From Rhynochetos jubatus (taxonomy: Eukaryota; Chordata; Aves; Eurypygiformes; Rhynochetidae), in the NCBI GenBank assembly GCA_027574665.1, contig CM050658.1, positions 19,728,317 through 19,792,316 on the forward strand: a stretch of DNA of 64,000 nt, read 5' to 3'. Made by a program: the position numbers and the translations under genes. Below are positions 62,501 to 64,000 of this stretch, piece by piece. Below the pieces are notes generated by a model. It was not told the DNA's origin and did no database searches. It saw only the letters and a list, made by a program, of their open reading frames with translations. Numbering within the stretch: position 1 is the stretch's first letter; each line of letters starts with the position of its first letter.

Positions 62501-63290
62501 TGGAATCATTCCGGTACAGAAGAGTTTGCCTCTTTTGAGGACATGTGTGACACCAGCAGAAATTCTTTCCTCTTGCCAGCACGGAATTGGCGAGTTCTTT
62601 GACTGGAGATCCAGCTTCAGGAAACGAGCATGTCCATTTGCGCTTTCCAAGTATGATCCTCAGTGTTCTCGCTCTGCCCTCCCTTATTCTTCAGCGTTGT
62701 CTGTGAGATGCTGGCTGTGTTGTCTAGCTGGGTGAGCAGGAACAAACTCCCTTTATTTACAGTTTAGGTAAATTGTGATTCAAGGTTGGTTGGTTGCTGG
62801 TGAGAGACAAAAATTTATGTTGGGATGAGCAAAGAAGAGTTATTTGCCCCGGAGAGTAGGTTTAGACTCCCTTCCAACTTCTGACCGCTGTCAGCAGTAT
62901 TTAACCTACATGTAATAATGTGGGAATCAACTGTTGCCACGAGCATTGCTCTTTTTCATGTATTATAAATGGCAGCGTGAAGATACTTTTCCTTCTCCTG
63001 TCAGTTCTGTAATTTCTCTGTCTTTGCTTCATGCTGCCTGGAGTAGAACCCAGCTCTTTGGGCCTTATCCCAGGTAAGATTGTCATTCTATGAATTTGTT
63101 CTATAAGGGAGAAACCATGCTGTCCGCAGCTGTCTGCACACACCAAACCATTTCCCTGGAAGCCTCATCTGCTTGTCTTTCCGCCTCCTAACAGTTTGCT
63201 GGAGAAGATTGAGCAGGAAACGTGGCGGGAGACTGGAATCTCCTTTGTTACTTCCGTTACTCGTCTCATGGAGCGTCTGCTTGACTACAG
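2539..63290 (+). CDS. DOCK3: DOCK3, partial: 25 internal exons joined, Rac guanine-nucleotide exchange factor
   Basis: This is the overall entry for the spliced coding region; each exon is listed separately. DOCK3 is an atypical Rac GEF of neurons. In the family, DHR-1 binds membrane phosphoinositide, DHR-2 exchanges nucleotide on Rac, and ELMO binds the N-terminus. The exons here cover about residues 277-1204: the pre-DHR-1 linker, all of DHR-1 (about 421-598) and the armadillo-like middle. The SH3 end and DHR-2 (from about 1228) are outside. All 25 exons join in one open frame through GT-AG introns. I chose DOCK3 over DOCK4 because of DOCK3-type stretches such as [52 protein letters not shown] and TQLFGPYPS; the last two are absent from DOCK4 as I remember it. 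DOCK1, 2 and 5 differ much more. I see no pseudogene signs, so it is read as an intact functional gene. Confidence 0.97.
2600..4706 (+). other. DOCK3: DOCK3 intron 1 (2,107 nt)
   Basis: Unique-looking intron. A moderately CpG-rich stretch lies at about 4290-4480. I see no repeat or second gene. It ends with a TTTTAG acceptor. Confidence 0.85.
4707..4854 (+). CDS. DOCK3: DOCK3 exon 2 of window (148 nt)
   Basis: It completes the split Gly and reads [19 protein letters not shown] followed by [18 protein letters not shown], ending in KVY plus two bases of Thr (about 297-346). The donor is a consensus [17 protein letters not shown] is the DOCK3/4-type version of the RRPFGVAVMDI motif seen in DOCK1/2/5. 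Confidence 0.97.
6241..6560. other. CpG-rich patch in intron 2
   Basis: I count about 21 CpGs in 310 nt at roughly 50% GC, close to the number expected by chance and well above nearby intron. An ATG in a good Kozak context (ACCACCATG) at 6332 opens a 76-codon frame, and the minus strand is open for 111 codons; neither product is recognised. It may be an undecayed CpG cluster or an old insertion. Confidence 0.35.
9393..9868 (-). mobile_element. CR1 LINE 3' fragment, antisense to DOCK3, diverged
   Basis: On the minus strand this matches the CR1 3' end. The + strand shows the reverse complement of the usual tail region (TTCAGGTTGGTAGGGACCTC), then GGTTGCTCAAGGCTTCATCCAG, the antisense of the ORF2 C-terminal coding part. 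It is more diverged and patchier than the two sense copies, so it is older or of another subfamily. It is 5' truncated, as most CR1 copies are. Boundaries are by eye and may be off by tens of bases. Confidence 0.8.
10905..11601 (+). mobile_element. CR1 LINE fragment, sense orientation (copy A), decayed ORF2 C-terminus and 3' tail
   Basis: The translation retains CR1 ORF2 C-terminal phrases such as [33 protein letters not shown] and [14 protein letters not shown], then frameshifts; later pieces [10 protein letters not shown] and [15 protein letters not shown] lie in other frames. The 3' end reads AAGGTCCCTTCCAACCCAAA and closes with GATTCTGTG, a typical CR1 tail. It is 5' truncated and not mobile by itself. 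From about 11110 to the end it is nearly collinear, about 90% by eye, with copy B at 30791-31281. A canonical G-quadruplex motif lies inside it (11298-11316). Confidence 0.95.
12270..12358 (+). CDS. DOCK3: DOCK3 exon 3 of window (89 nt)
   Basis: It completes the split Thr, reads [19 protein letters not shown] and [10 protein letters not shown], and ends with one base of Gly (about 347-375). The acceptor is GGTTTAG; the donor is a consensus GTAAGT. The frame joins exons 2 and 4 exactly. Confidence 0.96.
12359..15867 (+). other. DOCK3: DOCK3 intron 3 (3,509 nt)
   Basis: Unique-looking intron. The 172-codon open frame at 13545-14063 on the + strand has no recognisable domain and is treated as chance. 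No repeat was recognised. It ends in a strong T-rich tract and TTTCCAG. Confidence 0.85.
15868..15993 (+). CDS. DOCK3: DOCK3 exon 4 of window (126 nt)
   Basis: It reads [19 protein letters not shown], then [19 protein letters not shown] and VIMP (about 376-417). GDMEQIRRE and the [13 protein letters not shown] stretch are hallmark DOCK-B residues just before DHR-1. It is 126 nt and phase 1 at both ends, so skipping would keep the frame. The donor is GTAAAC. Confidence 0.97.
22193..22870. promoter_or_regulatory. CpG-island-like patch in intron 4, function unknown
   Basis: I counted about 41 CpGs in 22321-22800 (480 nt) at about 60% GC, giving an observed/expected ratio near 0.9; flanking intron is nearer 0.3. 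That meets the usual CpG-island criteria. It could be an intragenic promoter or enhancer, or a CpG-rich insertion: the segment 22582-22793 starts TG, ends CA, holds AATAAA at 22745-22750 and is flanked by direct repeats. No TATA box, known gene or protein was recognised on either strand. Confidence 0.4.
23160..23460. promoter_or_regulatory. Candidate AT-rich intronic regulatory element
   Basis: This CpG-poor stretch has clustered TAAT/ATTA cores (near 23205-23218 and 23375-23405), an AGATAAGA GATA-type motif near 23246 and an ATGCTAAT octamer-like motif near 23372. Such homeodomain/POU-type clusters are common in conserved non-coding elements of neuronal genes. The assignment is inference only. 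Confidence 0.2.
25215..25339 (+). CDS. DOCK3: DOCK3 exon 5 of window (125 nt), start of DHR-1
   Basis: It reads [19 protein letters not shown], then [19 protein letters not shown] and EILK (about 418-459). This is the first strand region of the DHR-1 C2-like domain, which in DOCK family members binds phosphoinositides. VLYADGEIL distinguishes it from DOCK4. It ends on a full codon; the donor is AAG/GTAAGC. Confidence 0.98.
25340..30462 (+). other. DOCK3: DOCK3 intron 5 (5,123 nt)
   Basis: Unique-looking intron with a short A run (about 26640-26650) and a moderately CpG-rich stretch at about 28200-28490. No transposon or second gene was recognised. It ends TTCCAG. Confidence 0.85.
30463..30625 (+). 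CDS. DOCK3: DOCK3 exon 6 of window (163 nt), DHR-1
   Basis: It reads [38 protein letters not shown] and [16 protein letters not shown] plus one base of Thr (about 460-513). [14 protein letters not shown] and [22 protein letters not shown] are conserved DHR-1 core strands. The donor is a consensus GTGAGT. Confidence 0.98.
30626..31586 (+). other. DOCK3: DOCK3 intron 6 (961 nt), about half CR1
   Basis: The CR1 copy B at 30791-31281 occupies about 491 of 961 nt, 165 nt after exon 6 and 305 nt before exon 7. The flanks are unique. The acceptor is TGCTACAG. Confidence 0.9.
30791..31281 (+). mobile_element. CR1 LINE 3' fragment, sense orientation (copy B)
   Basis: It starts abruptly within CR1 ORF2 coding sequence (ACATACGAAGGACATGGACC) and runs to the CR1 tail GATTCTATG at 31281. 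It retains translated CR1 phrases [36 protein letters not shown] and [14 protein letters not shown]. It is about 90% identical by eye to copy A and shares the distinctive ATAGCACCTTCCAGTGCCTG stretch, which suggests one subfamily. It is 5' truncated and has no intact ORF. I saw no clear target-site duplication. Confidence 0.95.
31587..31693 (+). CDS. DOCK3: DOCK3 exon 7 of window (107 nt), DHR-1
   Basis: It completes Thr, reads [19 protein letters not shown] and [16 protein letters not shown] (about 514-549). KKLFGFAF is a DHR-1 strand shared across the family; ELYVYK is DOCK3-type. The donor AAG/GTACCA is weak at +4 to +6. Confidence 0.97.
31694..32351 (+). other. DOCK3: DOCK3 intron 7 (658 nt)
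   Basis: Ordinary unique intron sequence; I see nothing else in it. The acceptor is TGTACCCAG. Confidence 0.85.
32352..32523 (+). CDS. DOCK3: DOCK3 exon 8 of window (172 nt), end of DHR-1
   Basis: It reads [38 protein letters not shown] and [19 protein letters not shown] plus one base of Val (about 550-606). It carries the last DHR-1 strands; [12 protein letters not shown] precedes the helical linker. The donor is a consensus GTGAGT. Confidence 0.98.
32524..33197 (+). other. DOCK3: DOCK3 intron 8 (674 nt)
   Basis: Unique sequence with a G-rich run near 33128-33146 shortly before the acceptor tract. Nothing else was recognised. It ends TTCCGCAG. Confidence 0.85.
33198..33295 (+). CDS. DOCK3: DOCK3 exon 9 of window (98 nt)
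   Basis: It completes Val and reads [19 protein letters not shown] and [13 protein letters not shown] (about 607-639). The LLKW motif begins the alpha-helical middle region after DHR-1. The donor is AAG/GTACTA. Confidence 0.97.
33296..35183 (+). other. DOCK3: DOCK3 intron 9 (1,888 nt)
   Basis: Mostly unique intron with a short CpG-dense stretch at about 33518-33612. No repeat or second gene was recognised. It ends CATTTTAG. Confidence 0.85.
35184..35267 (+). CDS. DOCK3: DOCK3 exon 10 of window (84 nt)
   Basis: Phase 0 at both ends. It reads [19 protein letters not shown] and YGLLVFQSL (about 640-667), a helical segment conserved with DOCK4. The donor is GTAAGC. Skipping it would remove 28 residues in frame. 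Confidence 0.97.
35268..35603 (+). other. DOCK3: DOCK3 intron 10 (336 nt)
   Basis: Short intron; nothing beyond splice signals. It ends TCCCACAG. Confidence 0.9.
35604..35704 (+). CDS. DOCK3: DOCK3 exon 11 of window (101 nt)
   Basis: It reads [19 protein letters not shown] and [14 protein letters not shown] plus two bases of Lys (about 668-700). [19 protein letters not shown] is among the best conserved stretches of the DOCK-B middle region. The donor is GTAGGT. Confidence 0.97.
35705..36985 (+). other. DOCK3: DOCK3 intron 11 (1,281 nt)
   Basis: Unique intron. Two minus-strand open frames (35699-35968 and 35925-36311) overlap each other and are taken as chance. The acceptor is TATTCAG. Confidence 0.85.
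36986..37067 (+). CDS. DOCK3: DOCK3 exon 12 of window (82 nt)
   Basis: It completes Lys and reads [19 protein letters not shown] and DHIQEAMR (about 701-728). [11 protein letters not shown] matches the DOCK-B consensus. The donor is GTATGT. Confidence 0.97.
37068..42837 (+). other. DOCK3: DOCK3 intron 12 (5,770 nt)
   Basis: No recognised transposon. It holds scattered minus-strand open frames between 38117 and 41391 (the most protein-like is 38117-38458), a 12-bp unit repeated 2.25 times (40149-40175) and a CpG-rich patch (about 42060-42300). It ends in a long pyrimidine tract followed by CCTTAAG. Confidence 0.8.
40149..40175. repeat. 12-bp tandem repeat, 2.25 copies
   Basis: The unit GGACTGTCCCCA occurs twice exactly, followed by GGA. 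Intronic and short; no function inferred. Confidence 0.9.
42838..43008 (+). CDS. DOCK3: DOCK3 exon 13 of window (171 nt)
   Basis: Phase 0 at both ends. It reads [38 protein letters not shown] and [19 protein letters not shown] (about 729-785), 57 codons. The acceptor is TTAAG after about 55 nt of pyrimidine-rich tract; the donor GTTTGC is weak. It lies in the helical middle region. Confidence 0.98.
43009..46539 (+). other. DOCK3: DOCK3 intron 13 (3,531 nt)
   Basis: Unique intron. A G-rich, CpG-rich stretch at about 45590-45660 includes a canonical G-quadruplex motif (45616-45636). The last 50 nt carry three successive AG dinucleotides that could act as acceptors (ending 46500-46501, 46517-46518 and 46538-46539). 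Confidence 0.85.
45616..45636 (+). other. Predicted G-quadruplex motif in intron 13
   Basis: G runs of 5, 3, 3 and 3 are separated by loops of 4, 1 and 2 nt on the + strand, which is also the pre-mRNA sense. That satisfies the G3+N1-7 rule. Biological use is unknown. Confidence 0.6.
46540..46732 (+). CDS. DOCK3: DOCK3 exon 14 of window (193 nt)
   Basis: It reads [57 protein letters not shown] and SRLFSFS plus one base of Glu (about 786-849). [22 protein letters not shown] is close to the DOCK4 equivalent but DOCK3-type. The donor is CAG/GTACGA. An upstream in-frame AG would add 7 codons (46519-46539). Confidence 0.98.
46733..48453 (+). other. DOCK3: DOCK3 intron 14 (1,721 nt)
   Basis: Unique intron, no repeat recognised. 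It ends with a strong T-rich tract and TTTCAG. Confidence 0.85.
48454..48581 (+). CDS. DOCK3: DOCK3 exon 15 of window (128 nt)
   Basis: It completes Glu and reads [38 protein letters not shown] and TSSL (about 850-892). [16 protein letters not shown] is a signature helix of the DOCK-B middle region. The donor is GTAATT. Confidence 0.98.
48582..49547 (+). other. DOCK3: DOCK3 intron 15 (966 nt)
   Basis: Unique intron; nothing beyond splice signals. The acceptor is TACTGTAG. Confidence 0.85.
49548..49694 (+). CDS. DOCK3: DOCK3 exon 16 of window (147 nt), two possible in-frame donors
   Basis: The long form reads [35 protein letters not shown] and then [14 protein letters not shown] (about 893-941), ending at donor GTTAGT. 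The family includes the RGQRCPQC segment in its usual DOCK3 sequence. A second donor, GCG/GTAAGA, 42 nt earlier (exon end 49652) would end the exon after QEA and stay in frame, deleting 14 residues with the CPQC pair. The inner site fits the donor consensus better. Confidence 0.94.
49653..49658 (+). promoter_or_regulatory. Alternative 5' splice site within exon 16
   Basis: GTAAGA directly after GCG gives a near-consensus donor inside coding sequence. Its use would join QEA to GEYVSC of exon 17 without a frameshift. Confidence 0.5.
49695..51736 (+). other. DOCK3: DOCK3 intron 16 (2,042 nt)
   Basis: Unique intron. Overlapping open frames on both strands at about 50981-51391 resemble no known protein. 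The acceptor is GTCAACAG. Confidence 0.85.
51737..51835 (+). CDS. DOCK3: DOCK3 exon 17 of window (99 nt)
   Basis: Phase 0 at both ends. It reads [19 protein letters not shown] and [14 protein letters not shown] (about 942-974). The donor is [19 protein letters not shown] is shared with DOCK4-type members; QSKDELK is DOCK3-type. Confidence 0.97.
51836..53934 (+). other. DOCK3: DOCK3 intron 17 (2,099 nt)
   Basis: Open frames on both strands at about 53058-53573 resemble no known protein. A short stretch at about 53118-53165 resembles an old vertebrate interspersed repeat, uncertainly. Nothing else. The acceptor GTGATAG has a modest tract. Confidence 0.8.
53935..54029 (+). CDS. DOCK3: DOCK3 exon 18 of window (95 nt)
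   Basis: It reads [19 protein letters not shown] and [12 protein letters not shown] plus two bases of Asn (about 975-1005). [14 protein letters not shown] matches the DOCK-B motif FPKDWTVMRLVANN. The donor is a consensus GTAAGT. Confidence 0.98.
54030..55580 (+). other. DOCK3: DOCK3 intron 18 (1,551 nt)
   Basis: Unique intron; no repeat or gene recognised. It ends in a T-rich tract and TTGCAG. Confidence 0.85.
55581..55656 (+). CDS. DOCK3: DOCK3 exon 19 of window (76 nt)
   Basis: It completes Asn and reads [19 protein letters not shown] and TDFDFK (about 1006-1031). The donor is AAA/GTAAGA. The frame runs straight into exon 20. Confidence 0.97.
55657..56234 (+). other. DOCK3: DOCK3 intron 19 (578 nt)
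   Basis: Unique intron; nothing recognised. The acceptor is GTCACAG. Confidence 0.85.
56235..56335 (+). CDS. DOCK3: DOCK3 exon 20 of window (101 nt)
   Basis: It reads [19 protein letters not shown] and [14 protein letters not shown] plus two bases of Lys (about 1032-1064). [18 protein letters not shown] is typical; the following NATP differs from the mammalian form as I remember it. The basic AKRKKILDK stretch is conserved. The donor is GTAAGA. Confidence 0.97.
56336..56616 (+). other. DOCK3: DOCK3 intron 20 (281 nt)
   Basis: Short intron with only splice signals; acceptor CTCTTTCAG. Confidence 0.9.
56617..56675 (+). CDS. DOCK3: DOCK3 exon 21 of window (59 nt)
   Basis: It completes Lys and reads [19 protein letters not shown] plus one base of Gly (about 1065-1084). 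It is short but highly conserved with DOCK4. The donor is GTATGT. Confidence 0.97.
56676..58524 (+). other. DOCK3: DOCK3 intron 21 (1,849 nt)
   Basis: Unique intron with a T run (56739-56751) and a 17-A run (57653-57669). Neither A-run flank shows a recognisable retroposed body. The acceptor is TCGTACAG. Confidence 0.85.
57653..57669 (+). repeat. Poly(A) run, 17 nt
   Basis: Seventeen uninterrupted A residues on the + strand. No SINE or retrocopy body was recognised next to it, so it is listed as simple sequence. Confidence 0.95.
58525..58673 (+). CDS. DOCK3: DOCK3 exon 22 of window (149 nt)
   Basis: It completes Gly and reads [38 protein letters not shown] and [11 protein letters not shown] (about 1085-1134). 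[13 protein letters not shown] is a signature of the whole DOCK-A/B group. The donor GTGACG is weak at +5/+6. Confidence 0.98.
58674..61225 (+). other. DOCK3: DOCK3 intron 22 (2,552 nt)
   Basis: Holds an interrupted ATT-rich simple repeat (59626-59656) and the longest stop-free frame in the window (60432-61052, 206 codons, no ATG until about codon 98). No domain was recognised in that frame. The acceptor is CATCCAG. Confidence 0.85.
59626..59656. repeat. Interrupted (ATT)n simple repeat
   Basis: Imperfect TTA/ATT units broken by TACTAC; short and intronic. Confidence 0.8.
61226..61311 (+). CDS. DOCK3: DOCK3 exon 23 of window (86 nt)
   Basis: It reads [19 protein letters not shown] and ENYRELFSL plus two bases of Leu (about 1135-1162). 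[17 protein letters not shown] is conserved in DOCK-B. The donor is GTAAGC. The Leu codon stays Leu whether exon 24 or exon 25 follows. Confidence 0.97.
61312..63046 (+). other. DOCK3: DOCK3 intron 23 (1,735 nt)
   Basis: Unique intron. It ends with a pyrimidine tract (about 63010-63030), a TGCTGC motif and a GAGTAG acceptor for the microexon. Confidence 0.85.
63032..63037 (+). promoter_or_regulatory. TGCTGC motif upstream of the microexon acceptor (putative SRRM4/nSR100 element)
   Basis: Two adjacent TGC triplets lie between the pyrimidine tract and the acceptor AG (63045-63046). SRRM4/nSR100 is known to promote inclusion of neural microexons through UGC placed there. That this site acts so here is inference. 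Confidence 0.5.
63047..63073 (+). CDS. DOCK3: DOCK3 exon 24 of window, 27-nt in-frame microexon
   Basis: It completes the split Leu (CT+A), encodes TQLFGPYP and gives the first two bases of Ser (about 1163-1171). The nine-residue insert TQLFGPYPS is part of the usual DOCK3 sequence and is missing from DOCK4 as I remember it. Skipping gives CT+T, still Leu, then LLEK in frame. The donor GTAAGA is strong; the acceptor GAGTAG sits poorly after its pyrimidine tract. The next intron is only 121 nt. Confidence 0.92.
63074..63194 (+). other. DOCK3: DOCK3 intron 24 (121 nt)
   Basis: Very short intron between the microexon and exon 25; acceptor CCTAACAG. Confidence 0.92.
63195..63290 (+). CDS. DOCK3: DOCK3 exon 25 of window (96 nt), last in the window
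   Basis: It completes Ser and reads [19 protein letters not shown] and [12 protein letters not shown] plus AG of Arg (about 1172-1203). [26 protein letters not shown] lies just before the DHR-2 region. The donor GTACCT is weak at +4 to +6. The next exon (expected to begin with DCMKG) is beyond the window. Confidence 0.98.
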
Positions 63291-64000
63291 GTACCTGGCA
63301 ACCACGGAAATACAGCCTAAGAAATCTGTAAAACAAGTAGTGCCGAATTTCCTTCCTACAGGGAATATTTTTGTTGTTTATCAAGCTGCATGCTCCTGTG
63401 ATGGCAAGTATTAGGTAAGCAAGCCGAACGCATTGCTGCTGGGTTGTGAGCTAAACTCCGACGTCCTCATCTCTAGAGCCCTGATTCTCATTCGTGTACG
63501 CTTGTTCCTGATAAGAGCAAAGATAAGGACATTTTCTAACTCTTAGTTTTGTGCTAAGGTCTATCCAGGCTGCTAAATGATTAATTCCTTCTGTCACTGA
63601 AACGGTCTCACCTAATTCAGCAAAATAGATGCTAAATGCAAGAATGATCTCAAACGCCTTGAACTGAGAGGTGCTGAACACCCCACCTAGGCATGCAGGG
63701 TTGGGAAACTTCATCTGGGGCAAGTCTGCCTTGTCAGCTGGGGACTCGTGTGCCAGACTCCACCATAAATTAGGCATCCTTCTTTAGTTTTAGGCTGACG
63801 TTGGCAGGACTGCTGTGTCAGTACAGCTGAGCTTTGATTCAGTTACGAGACAATATTTTAACTTCATAGATATCTATATATACACACACACTCGGAGTTG
63901 TTTTTATGGAACGATAGCCAATTTGAAACCATCTAGAACTGCCCCAGATATTTCTATCTTTAGCCTACTGACAAGAGTTCAATTAATCTTTTCTTCTGCA
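63291..64000 (+). other. DOCK3: DOCK3 intron 25, 5' part
   Basis: Unique intron with a short (TA)n(CA)n run (about 63870-63891). The window ends in TTTTCTTCTGCA, a pyrimidine tract that would be an acceptor if base 64001 is G. Confidence 0.85.

Noticed and set aside
2539..63290. Assignment of the gene to DOCK4 or DOCK1/2/5
   Set aside because: DOCK4 lacks the RGQRCPQC and TQLFGPYPS segments and differs in the DHR-1 strand (DOCK3-type VLYADGEIL is seen). DOCK1/2/5 use RRPFGVAVMDI in place of [11 protein letters not shown].

Overview
The window is a stretch of vertebrate, most probably bird, nuclear genome. It lies inside one large gene on the + strand: DOCK3 (dedicator of cytokinesis 3, also called MOCA), a neuronal Rac guanine-nucleotide exchange factor. 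I assembled 25 internal coding exons by reading frames across canonical GT-AG junctions. Together they give 2,783 nt (927 whole codons plus 2 nt) with no stop or frameshift. Neither end of the gene is here: the 5' part (SH3 domain and start codon) lies upstream of base 1, and the catalytic DHR-2 domain starts just beyond base 64000. The bird assignment rests on three CR1 LINE fragments, two ending in the GATTCTATG-type CR1 tail, together with compact introns. CR1 also occurs in crocodilians and turtles, so this is inference; no species call is possible.

Layout. 1-2538 is the end of an upstream intron. Exons 1-4 (2539-15993) encode the linker before DHR-1. Exons 5-8 (25215-32523) encode the DHR-1/C2 domain. 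Exons 9-25 (33198-63290) encode the helical, armadillo-like middle of the protein. Introns range from 121 nt (intron 24) to 9,221 nt (intron 4). Intron 2 carries two CR1 copies in opposite orientations, and intron 6 carries a third that fills about half of it. The rest is unique-looking intron with some CpG-rich patches, short low-complexity runs and chance open frames. I recognise no second gene, RNA gene, CRISPR array, operon or bacterial feature.

Points of most interest. (1) Exon 24 is a 27-nt in-frame microexon. Two TGC motifs sit between the pyrimidine tract and its acceptor, which is the arrangement of SRRM4/nSR100-dependent neural microexons. (2) Exon 16 has two in-frame donors 42 nt apart, and the inner one looks stronger; its use would remove a CPQC-containing segment. 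(3) Intron 4 holds a CpG-island-like patch (about 22.2-22.87 kb), with a TG...CA segment containing AATAAA and bounded by a short direct repeat. (4) Two very similar CR1 copies in the same orientation bracket exons 3-6, whose loss would shift the frame.

Protein residue numbers are approximate human DOCK3-like numbering from memory of the family (first in-window codon taken as about 277), not from an alignment.
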